Of a stretch of DNA of 64,000 nucleotides, positions 33,908-44,100 are shown in pieces. Source of the DNA: Anisodus tanguticus (taxonomy: Eukaryota; Streptophyta; Magnoliopsida; Solanales; Solanaceae); contig CM067547.1 in the NCBI GenBank assembly GCA_034509755.1, forward strand, positions 48,138,859 through 48,202,858, given 5' to 3'. Made by a program: the position numbers and the translations under genes. How positions within the stretch are numbered: the first letter of the stretch is position 1; the number at the start of each line of letters is the position of its first letter. Under the pieces are notes generated by a model, which worked only from the letters and a program-made list of their open reading frames with translations, did no database searches and was not told the DNA's origin.

Positions 33908-35390
33908 ATGGTAAGGACTCGTGCCGATATGGTGAGAGACGAGGCACAGGCTTTGGCATTGGCCTTGCGTGGATGTGGAAGATTATGTTCTCGAGGCTGG
34001 GGTAGATCCAGAGAAGCAACACCAATTTGGGGTGGAGCACAGAGAGTCGGTCAGGCTCATGCTAGATCTATTTCCCTTGAGCCGGTTATTGAGCCTCAGG
34101 ATGATGTGATAGAGGAGGAGGTGGGACCAACCCAAGATCAACTTGGATTTATTTCTACACCAATCCTTCAAGATACGCTGGTCCAGTTGTTGAGTATTCT
34201 AGATGGTTTAGCTCAAACATGTGTACATTCTACTACTCCGGGTGGTTCTTAGACCCATACAAGAGGGGGTAAGACTTAGACCCTCGAGTTTCATATGCTT
34301 GGTATTCAGCCTGCAGCGATGTCAACGCTACGTATAGATGAGGTTCATGCTACAGTGTTCGATCTCCAGCTTATTGGTGGAACAACTATGACCCGCGATA
34401 AGCGGAAGATTTGGGAGCACTTTTCGAACATGAAACCTTAAGAGTTCTTTAGTTAGCCTGAGGAGGACACATATGAGTTTATAGTGAGCAACCATAAGTG
34501 GTTTCATACTATGGGTATTGTCAAGACTCATAGAGTAAGTTTTGTGGCCCTTCAGCTTAGAGGTGACACAAAATAGTGGTGGAGGGCGTATGTTGATTGT
34601 TTTCCCACAAGGACGCATCCGTTATCTTGGGTTCGGTTATAGAGAATTTTTCTTGAGAAGTACTTAATTTGAGCTTATATTTGAGCAAGCGAGATGAGTT
34701 TCAGAGGATTGATCAGGGCCATTCTTTAGTGGCACAATATGAGATTCACTTTCATGCCTTATCGCGCTATGCATCGTCGTTGCTTCCTACTGAGGTGGAG
34801 CAATTGGGATATTTTGTTAAAGGGTTGACTATTCCACTCCAATTGGCTACACTGCACTTGGTGGCTTCTAGGCCCTCTTTTGAGACAATTGCTGAGCATG
34901 CTAGGTTGGTGGAGAATAAGGGCAAGTTGCCCAAGTATGAGCCCGACAAGAGGTCTAGGCGCTATGGATAGTTCAGTAGTTCTACTTCTCATGGTCATGG
35001 TTATCAGGGGAGATATCATTAGTCGTAGTCTAGTCGACCGGTTTAAGCAGCTCTTTAGATTACCGATGGACATAGTGGGGTCCAGTCATCAAAGGGTTCT
35101 CAATCTCGGTATTCAGACCATGATAACTTATTTTCTTCTATCTCTATTCAGCAACCCTCAACATCTAGAGCTTGTATACTTGGAGAGAGGTTGGGCACTT
35201 TAGGAGATATTGCCCCAGGCAGTTTTCGAGTGGCTCTCGTACACCTAATACCCTAGCACAGACGTCTAGATGTGGTATTCAGACTAGCTGGGGAGGATCT
35301 CAGTCGAGCTGTGGTGGCCATCAGCCTGGTCATAGTAGATTCCAGTCGGGGAGAGGTAGAGCTCATTCAGGCGGATGTGTCCAGTAGGAT
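33908..35390 (+). pseudogene. Gypsy gag (family B), broken
   Basis: Starts MVRTRADMVRDEAQAL, the usual start of this gag group. The capsid region follows in pieces: MGIVKTHRVSFVALQLRG near 34510-34560, then RDEFQRIDQGHSLVAQYEIH at 34690 and TEVEQLGYFVKGL near 34790. The zinc knuckle reads CYTW-REVGHFRRYC at about 35170-35210, with Trp in place of the second Cys. Confidence 0.8.
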
Positions 35391-35496
35391 ACACAATCCA
35401 AGGCAGGATATACTCATTGCTATGTATTCCTTGATAGGGTAGAGGTTGATGCATCAAACGCAGTCATTACAGGTATTATCTCAGTCGATTATCGAG

Positions 35497-35890
35497 CTAC
35501 TACTATGTTATTTGATCCAGGGTCTACTTTCTCTTATGTGTTTACCTATTTTTCTGCTAAATTGGAGATATGGTGTGATATGCTTAATATTCCTATTTAT
35601 GTGTCTACACCTATAGGTGATTCTATGATTGTTGATAGAGTATATTGCATGTGTGTAGTTATTTTCATGGGTTACACCACTTGGGTAGATCTGGTTATCT
35701 TAGATATGTTAGATTTCGATGTCATATTGGGGATGGATTGACTATCACCATATCATGCAGATCTAGAATGGTATTCCAAGATGGTCACACTAGCTATGCC
35801 TGGTCTTCTGAGGTAAGAGCGGAGAGGCGCTCACAACCCTACTCCTAGGAAAGTTATTTCTTATATTCAGGATCGGAAGTTAGTGGACCG
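35497..35890 (+). pseudogene. Gypsy aspartic protease (family B)
   Basis: MLFDPGSTFSYVFTYF carries the catalytic Asp. YVSTPIGDSMIVDRVY and LDFDVILGMD follow, then a stop at 35739. Hallmarks and spacing are those of plant Gypsy retropepsins. Confidence 0.85.
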
Positions 35891-35999
35891 GGGTTGTTTG
35901 GCTTATCTTGCACATATTCGGGATACTAGTGCAGAGTCCCATTCCCTTAATTTTGTTTCGGTAGTTAGTGAGTTTACAGAGGTCTTCCCTTCAGGTTTA

Positions 36000-37440
36000 C
36001 TCAGTATGCCACCAGATAGAGACACATTGACTTCTGTATCAATGTTAAGTTGGGTACTCGACCCATTTCTATCCCTCCGTACTATATGGCTTCAGTAGAG
36101 TTGAGGGAGTTGAAGGAGCATCTTTAGGATTTGCTGAGTAAGGGCTTTATTCGACCGAGTGTATCTCCATGAGGTGAACATGTCTTGTTCATGAAGAAGA
36201 ATGATGGTGCTATGCATACGTGCATTGATTACAGATAGTTGAACAAGGTCACTATTAGAAATAAATTTCCGATTCCGCGTATTGATGACTTGTTCGACCA
36301 GCTTCAGGGTGCTTTTGTGTTTTCGAAGATTGACTTGAGGTCCGAGTATCACCAGCTGAAGATCTGAGTCGAGGATGTTCCCAAGATGGCTTTTCAGACT
36401 CGTTATGGGCATTATGAGTTTTGGTTATGTCATTCGGGCTCACTAATGCCCCCGCAACATTCATTGATTTGATGAATGTGATATTCAAGTCGTACTTGGA
36501 TTCTTTTGTTATTGTGTTTATTGATGGCATCTTCGAAGAGTCGGGAAGACCATGAGCAACACCTGAGAGCGGTTCTTGGGATTTTAAAGGAGAAGAAACT
36601 ATATGTTAAGTTCTCGAAGTGTGAGTTTTGGTTGATTTCTATGGCATTCTTGTGGCACGTGGTGTCCAAGTATGGAATTATGGTTGACCCTAAGAAGATA
36701 AAGGTAGTCAGGGACTGGCCTAGGCCGACTTATGTGATAGAGATCTGGAGTTTTGTGGGTCTTGCTAGCTACTATCGCCAGTTTTTCAAAGGATTCTCTT
36801 CTATTGCTTCTCACTTGATGCGTTTGACTCAGAAGGAGGTTCATTTCCAGTGGTCTGATGAGTGTGAGCAGAGCTTCCAAAAGCTTAAGACTTTATTGAT
36901 CACAACCCCGATTTTATCCCTTCCAATAGATGGGAAGGACTTTACGGTATATTGCGATGCTTCCAGAATTGGATTGTGTGTTGATGTAGGAGGGTAAGGT
37001 TATTGCTTATGCATCAAGGCAGTTGAAGGTGAATGAGAAGAAATATTATATTCATGAATTGGAGTTGCTGCCGTTGTGTTTGCTTTAAAGATCTGGAGGC
37101 ACTATCTTTATGTGTCCATTGTGAGGTGTATACTAATCATCGCAATCTTCAACACGTGTTTAATCTGAGAGATTTGAATTCTATGCAACATCGGTGGATG
37201 GAGTTGTTGAAAGATCATGACATGACCATTCTGTATCATCCGGGCAAGGTCAATGTGGTGGCAGATGCTTTAAGCCGAAAGACATTTAGTATTGGGAGTT
37301 TAGCTTATTTGGTTGTTTCTGAGCATCCCTTGGCATTAGAGGTCCAAACTCTAGCCAACTATTTTGTGAGGCTTGATCTTTCGAATCCGGGTAGAATTCT
37401 GGCTTGTGTGGAGGCGAGGTCATCTTATTTGGATTAGATT
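36000..37440 (+). pseudogene. Gypsy RT and RNase H (family B), active site lost
   Basis: RT pieces run from the PPDRD block (36010) through MKKNDGAMHTCIDY (36190), KIDLRSEYHQL (36330) and FGLTNAPATFIDLMN. The catalytic motif reads VFIDGIFEES, so the second Asp has become Gly and the frame breaks there. The connection (WPRPTYVIEIWSFVGLASYYR, 36715-36780) and RNase H (YTNHRNLQHVF..., ILYHPGKVNVVADALSRK, to 37280) follow with further breaks. Confidence 0.85.
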
Positions 37441-38805
37441 TGGACGCACAGTATGATGATGCGGGGTTATGCAAGATTCGGGATAAGGTGATGAGTGGAG
37501 AGGCCAAGCAGGCCATGATTGATAGTGAGGGCGTTATGAGGATCAGAGGTAGAGTGTATGTGCCTCGTGTGGTAGATTTGAATAGATTGATTATGGAGGA
37601 GGCCCACAGCTCTAGGTATTCGATTCATACAGGTGCTACTAAGATGTACCGTGATTTGAGGCAACACTACTGGTGGGGGAAGATGAAGAGAGATATTGTT
37701 GATTTTGTGTCTCGGTGTCAGAATTGCCAGCAGATTAAGTATGAGCACCAGCGTCCAGGTGGTGTGTCTCAGAGGATGCCCATTCTAGAGTGGAAGTGGG
37801 AGAGAATCACTATGGATTTTGTTGTGGGATTGCCCAAGACTTTGGGCAAGTTTGATGTTATTTGGGTCATTGCTGATAGATTGACCAAGTCCGCACATTT
37901 CATTCTAGTTCAGATGACGTATAATGCAGAGAAGGTGGCTAAGATCTATATTCGGGAGATTGTTCATCTTTATGGGGTTTCTATTTCTATCATCTAAAAT
38001 CGGGGTACTCAGTTTACTTCACATTTCTGGCGGATTTTGTAAAGAGAGTTGGGTACTCGTTTGGACCTCAGTACAGCATTTCACCCTCAGACCGACGGTC
38101 AGTCCGAGCGGACTATTCAGGTATTGAAGGACATGTTACGAGCTTGTGTGATTGATTTTGGTGGTCATTGGGACCAGCACGTTCCATTGGCAGAGTTCGC
38201 CTACAACATTTATCACTCTAGTATTGATATGGCACCGTTCGAGGCATTGTATGGTAAAGATGTCGATCTCCGATTGGCTGGTTTGATGCATTTGAGGCCC
38301 GTTCATGGGGTACTGATTTGTTGAGGGAGTCCTTAGAGAGAATGAGAGTGATCCAGGACAAGCTCCTGGCAGCACATAGCAGGCGGAAGGAGTATGCGGA
38401 CTGGAATGTCCGAGATTTAGAGTTCATGGTGGGTGGCAAGGTTCTTCTGAAGGTTTCACCCATGAAGGGTGTAATGAGATTCAGAAAGAGAGGGAAGTTG
38501 AGTCCGAACTATATCGGGTCATTTGAGATTTTTTAGAGAGGGGAGAGGTGGCATATGGGTTGGCTCTACCACCGGGTATTTCAGGCATTCATCCAGTCTT
38601 CCATGTGTCTATGCTGAAGAAGTATATGCCGATAGTTCGTACATTATCCTGTGGGATTCAGTATTTCTTTATCAGAATCTAGAGTTCGAGGAGGAGCCTA
38701 TGGCTATTTTGGACAGGCGGGTGAGGAAGTTGAGATCGAAGGAGATTGCTTCAATGAAGGCCTTGTCGAGGAGGCAACTTGGGAGGTCGAGTCTGATATA
38801 TATAA
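37404..38805 (+). pseudogene. Gypsy integrase and chromodomain-side tail (family B)
   Basis: The zinc-binding H-H-C-C region is visible (HSSRYSIHTGATKMYRDL, SRCQNCQQ). The core starts ITMDFVVGLPKTLGKFDV, with the first catalytic Asp. The second (normally SDRGTQFTS) is preceded by a stop and reads NRGTQFTS. The Glu region (GTRLDLSTAFHPQTDGQSER) follows after a stop. The tail KVSPMKGVMRFRKRGKLSPN and EEPMAILDRRVRKLRSKEIA, a chromodomain-like end, stops at the junction near 38805. Confidence 0.85.
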
Positions 38806-39812
38806 CTTGTGAGAAAATATGTATAATTTCATAGGTTAAGTAGTAATAATTCATGACATGATAATTAAGAAATTATGGAAATCAAAGTATAGGTTCATGG
38901 ATTACGGACAGGTTCATGACGATCATAATGACATATCATGAATATAATTGATGAAATATAATATAGACATGATATATAATATTACATGTAGTTAGGGTTA
39001 TCGTGATAATAGAATAAAACCCTAAACTTATGAAGAATTCATGTTTTATGGAAGAACATGGCGTGGGGAAGAACATGAATATTCCCACAAGTGGATAGAA
39101 ACTATATATACATGACTTGCTTCCAAACTTGTATTAAAATATTGACTTTGAAGAAGAACTCCAAAGATTGCACCTTGAAATCTTAAATTGGGTTTATTTT
39201 GAAAACCTTAAATTAAGAGTATATAATTCACTTAGGAATTGATTATACTATGTTAGAATTGCATGAAAATACGTGGAAAGGACTTACCTTGATGTAGGAG
39301 ATGATTGAGAAGAGAGAACATTCGTTCTAGGGCTTGAGAATATGAAAAACTGATTTTAGAATCAAATGTCGTATTTATACTGTTTGTTGTCGGGGGATTT
39401 TGACGGTCCATTCGATGGTCCGTCGAATGTTTGACGGTTTGAGTTTAGGCCGTCAATATTTTGACAGTCCAGATTGACAGTCCGTCGAATGTTTGACGAT
39501 CCGTATAATCTGATCGTACTGTCGTTTTTTGAAGATTTCCAAAGTGTGGTGAAATCTGAAATTAAGAGACAGAGAAGATTGACGGGTCGTCAATGGTTTG
39601 ACGGTCCGTAGAATTCACAACTTGACCGTCATTTTCAAAAGTGAAGATCGACGGTTCGTATGACGGACCGTAAAATATTTTAAGGTCTGTACTTCTTGCC
39701 GTCAAATTTCCTCTTCAATGCTGAACCTGGTTTTCCAACATAAACTCCCCGTTTTGATTTCCTACACTCGTGGATCATGAACAAGACTTAGTTTAAAGGC
39801 ACGAGTGTTGCA
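38800..39812 (-). repeat. Partial LTR of family A
   Basis: On the minus strand it begins TGCAACACTCGTGCC at 39812, like TGTAACACCTCG of the left element. Blocks such as GGTTCATGGATTACGGACAG and AGTTAGGGTTATCGTGATAA match 3270-3400. It breaks off near 38800 inside an AT tract shared with the Gypsy tail. The U3 part (39390-39720) has about fifteen GACGGTC/GACCGTC motifs. Confidence 0.8.
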
Positions 39813-40153
39813 AGAAATGCAAATATATGATAGTTCAGATAGAAAACTCTCAAAAAAGTGATACTTGAGATGTATTTTTTACCATTGTCCCAATCCTTTT
39901 TCCTAGAAACATTTGAAGAGAGAAATGCGAACTTAACATCTCTTTAAGAGTCTTAATGTAGCCCATTTTTAGGTAATTAATTAATTACTTTGCTCTGAGT
40001 TGAGCAATGAATCGGATAAAATTTTATAGTTAGGCAAATATATGCAGTAGTTCCCTTGATGGACCAAAACAATTTAGTAGGGGTCCCTAGGGATTACCAT
40101 ATTTTAATGTGCATGGATCTGATCATCTGAAGATACAAGTTTAGGGAACAAAG
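39813..40153. other. Spacer with a MITE end fragment
   Basis: 39818-39890 (GATAGTTCAGATAG... to TTTTTTACCATTG) matches the right end of the foldback MITE at 5651-5945. The rest is unassigned AT-rich DNA. Confidence 0.5.
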
Positions 40154-40552
40154 GGAAAATACATAAGTTTCCCCTAAATTTGTCCAGAAAACTCATTCAC
40201 ATTATAATTTTACGAGCGTTTATTTACCCCTATTCTTGTTTGAAGTGGGACAAATATCACCTCAAGATCATAATACCAACCTCACAATGGGAGGTGCATT
40301 AGACACGCGCCACATCATTGTAATGTACGCACAACGTCAGAGCCACCTTTAAAATTATCTAAACTTTGATTTTTATTTAATTTTGTTTCTTTTTGTTTAA
40401 TTTACACACTTTCATTTTCTTTTTTTGCTACATCAACATTTGAGGTAGTATTATTCCATTTCAAACAAGAATAAGGGTAAGTAAACATCCATAAAATTAC
40501 AGTGTGCAACTAAGTTTTCCGGACAAGTTTAGAGGTGAACTTATGTATTTTC
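40154..40552. mobile_element. Foldback MITE of about 400 bases
   Basis: The left end GAAAATACATAAGTTTCCCC is matched by the inverted right end (AACTTATGTATTTTC, to 40552). Both arms continue through TTGTCC-GGAAAACT and TTACCC-TATTCTTGTTTGAA for about 110 bases. The middle is AT-rich. Confidence 0.75.
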
Positions 40553-41180
40553 TTGGAAACAAATCACAAACTATCACATGTAACATACATATCACAAAAT
40601 TTACCAAGTCTAATGTTGGGCATTACTACCTAGACCAGTTGTAGCATCATATACTGATACAATATTGAACCCTAATTAAGAACAAGAAAGTAAAGGATAA
40701 AGAGATAGACACAAAGTCGAACTCAATTGCAAACACTAACCCAAAATGAGGCACTTGCCGAAATAGCCATTAATTGGCCGAAACTAAACATTATTACAAA
40801 GTTGTGGTTCTAACCACATTCTTTCATCTTCTCTTCCAATACTCAAGACTTCTGTCTTCAGATAGGAATCCCTTAAATGACTCCAAAGTTTGCTCTATGT
40901 GCCCAACATCACAAATGTGCCTTGAAGATCCTCAAGCTCCTTAGCTTGGCTTTGGTTGGAAAGTTTGGATTAAGTTAGGCTTGCATCACATACAATGTCT
41001 TCCGGACTAAAAAATAAACAAAGAATACTAGAACATATATACATGAAGCAAACTGCCCAGTCATGTAATAGAATTCAAGCTTTAAAATCTTCAAATTTAC
41101 AGCAAAGAAGAGACTTACAACGATGTATTAACGTACCATAAATGCTCATTACCGTTCGTGATACAGTAAACTTGGGGTTG
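40553..41180. other. 3' flank of the JmjC gene
   Basis: No coding sequence for the expected FYRN/FYRC domains was found in this stretch. It should contain the 3' UTR of the JmjC gene. Confidence 0.4.
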
Positions 41181-44100
41181 CTAATCTTCATCATCATCAC
41201 TCAGAATAATCACATTCTTTTTAGTAGACGAAGACTCCCGAGCAAGATGCTTCTTGCGAACTGCAATGGAAGAAGTCTCAATATTTTCTCCAACAGCAGT
41301 ATGCTGTGATATTTTTAGCAATAGAACATTATTCTCATCATGAGCATTTTCTTTCGATTGTGATCGATGATTCAATGCATCTGCACCAACACATGAACCA
41401 GATCTTCGATCCAAATTATTTTCCTGATCCTGCTGAATATCTGATGTTCGTCTGGAGGTTAAACGGTGAGACATACTCCCAGAGAGTCCCACATCAAAAA
41501 TCACAGGTACCTTCACCATTTCAAAAGGAGGAACAATACCTCCATCCTTGCTGGCATCTTTAGCAACGTCGGACACAGGCAATCCAAGTTTTTCTTTTGC
41601 CCACTTAAGAACTGCACTTACCTTAAAAAAGAAAGGGAAAATCTCATAAGTAACGAGATTAGTGACCTTTTTTGCAAAAAAATAGCAATTTTTTTTCAAA
41701 ACGTAGCAATATTTTTTTCTTTCAAAACATAGCATATACATTGTATGCGCGTGCATACAATATCAATGTCTATAAACTGATAGTATATACATAGTATGCG
41801 CGTGCATACAAGAATTGTGCCTACAATTTAGGGATAAGTATATCAACATACTATATTTTGTAATTATTTAAAAGTACTGCTATAAAGTGTAATTATGGAG
41901 CATAATCAGTTACATTAAGCAATTTAAAAAATAATTTTTTTAAAAAAACTTACCTTCTCATCCAAAACGTCAACCATGATGTTCAACTCATCTATTCCAT
42001 ACCGTATAAGCAAATACTTCTCGCTCCAAGCACAAGCACAAAGCTGCTTGGCATGAAGAAGACAAGTATATTCATGTGGAGAACATTTGCAGCCAATGGC
42101 AGAAAGGTATAGATCATAGAAGCATATAGCGCACACCCGTTTGGTCGTAGCACAAAAGTCATCCTCCATCTTTTGCGATTCAAGAGAAGCACACAGATAT
42201 TTGCGTCCTCTCACTTCAGTGGAAACCCGTGTCTATCCAAATATAGAACAAATTAAAAATTACTCCCAATAAAAATGAAACCACGTCACATTCTACATGA
42301 ATATATTTCCAGTATATAACCAAACGCCGTTTTAAAAAAAAAAAAACAGAAAAGGGTAAAGAATTTGTATGGACAAACGGGAGCTTAACTTCCTCAACCA
42401 GAGTAGGGACTAACAGAAGCTAAGCCTCAACCTCCGAACTAAGGATAGGGAACTGCTCACACAACACACACATCAAAAAGAGAGAAATTACAAAAAACTG
42501 TTAATTTTTCCTAGTAATATTTGAAGCATGACTTATTGTTGACCGTTCTTTGAAATTCTTGACCCTAAGGTCAAAAGACTGCAATGCATCTTTTACCTTG
42601 ACAAAACTGAGGTCTAGCGACTAGAGAGGGAAACAATTGTGAATGATACCAAAATTAGAAAGGGGAAAGGGTCAAATTTGCCCTTTACTACGCGAAAAGG
42701 ATCAATTACCCTTCTTATACTATCTATACAAAAATATCCTCGTCGTTACCTATATGGTTCAAATATACCCCTCCTCTGTTAGGGCAAGTCCAAGGTGGAC
42801 ACCAAATCCCCCGTGGCACTGACATTTTGATGAGGTGGACGCCATGTGGCATGCCACCTCAACGCCCAACCCATTTTTACACCATGTGGCATGCCACCTC
42901 AGCGCCCAAGTCCATTTTTATGTCATGTGGAATGACACCTCAGTGCCCTGTCCATTTATATGCCATGTGGCATGCCACCTCAACGCCCTAGTCCATTTTT
43001 TCCACCATGTGGCATGCCACCTCAGCGCCCAGTCCATTTTTTCCACCATGTGGCATGCCATCTCAACGCCCCAGTCCATTTTTATGCCATGTGTCATTCC
43101 ATCTCAACGCCCGGCCATTTTTATGCCATGTGGCATGCCACCTCAACGCCCCAATACATCATGTGGCATGCCACCTCGGCGCCCCAATACGTCATGTGGC
43201 ATGCCACCTCAGCGCCCTAGTCCATTTTTGTATGGATAGTATAACGGGAGGTAAAATTGATCCTTTTCGCATAGTAAAAGGGCAATTTCACCCTTTCCCC
43301 AATTAGAATTACAACATAAAAAGGAAAGGAAGTAACAACAATGTCAATAGAGGCTTACCTTAAGCGTTTTCCTTAAAATCACATTGCTCCGACAAACCGC
43401 TCTCAATTTTAAATTATCAAAAGAATTCTTGTTTAGCATGGTAAGTTCTCCTAAAGCCCTAATTGCCTCTTTAGCAGCTTCAAGCAACAGCTTATCATGG
43501 GAGATTGATGTCTTTCTTCCCTGCTCACAATAGTGTTCCAGAGCAATTTGACCATGTGGTAACCAATCAAAAGGAGCAAAATTGACTGCTTCATAACAAT
43601 TAAATCCACTATTGAAATCCGCATGGTATGCTCCAGGAAGAATGAGAACAAACTCCTTTGGATTTTGCACACAGCGATAAACAGGTATACCCTCTGAAGT
43701 CAATATAGAAGGAGAGAATTGAGTGCCCTGCATTGGATATGAAGGCTGATCGATCAAATAGGGAATAGACAAACTTTTCATCTTTGGCATGCAAAATATA
43801 ACAAAATCAAGTATTGATAGTTCTATCTCTTTTGAGAAGAAATTTGAAGTTCTTTTTTTTTTAGAAGAAATGATAGTTCTATCTCTTCTGGAGCGAAAAG
43901 GAACTTTTACTGTCCTTGTCGAAACATATAACGACACCAGAAAAGGTTCAGGAAATACATGTCATTGAAAAATAACTTCATGGATTTGAAACTCACAAGG
44001 TTGTGAAGCAAACAAGGATGTGCTGACAACTGTGGCAGATGCTTCTTGACAGCTTCCTCAAACTTGCAACGATAACTCCCGGGAACACCATAAAATATTT

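Larger units (their letters stand above)
30856..38805 (+). mobile_element. Ty3/Gypsy element with long 5' LTR, gag and pol, no 3' LTR (family B)
   Basis: Order: LTR 30856-33870, primer-like site TGGTATCTGAC (33875-33885), gag from 33908, protease about 35497, RT about 36090-36600, RNase H about 36840-37290, integrase about 37440-38040 and chromodomain-side tail to 38805. The sequence then switches, inside TATATATA, to a reversed family A LTR. Many stops and frameshifts are present. It sits inside the leader of the family C element, a nested insertion. Confidence 0.9.

Noticed and set aside
42835..43306. Open frames encoding repetitive His/Pro/Cys-rich peptides
   Set aside because: They run through a tandem DNA repeat in three frames at once, inside a MITE. 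The length comes from the repeat unit, not from coding.
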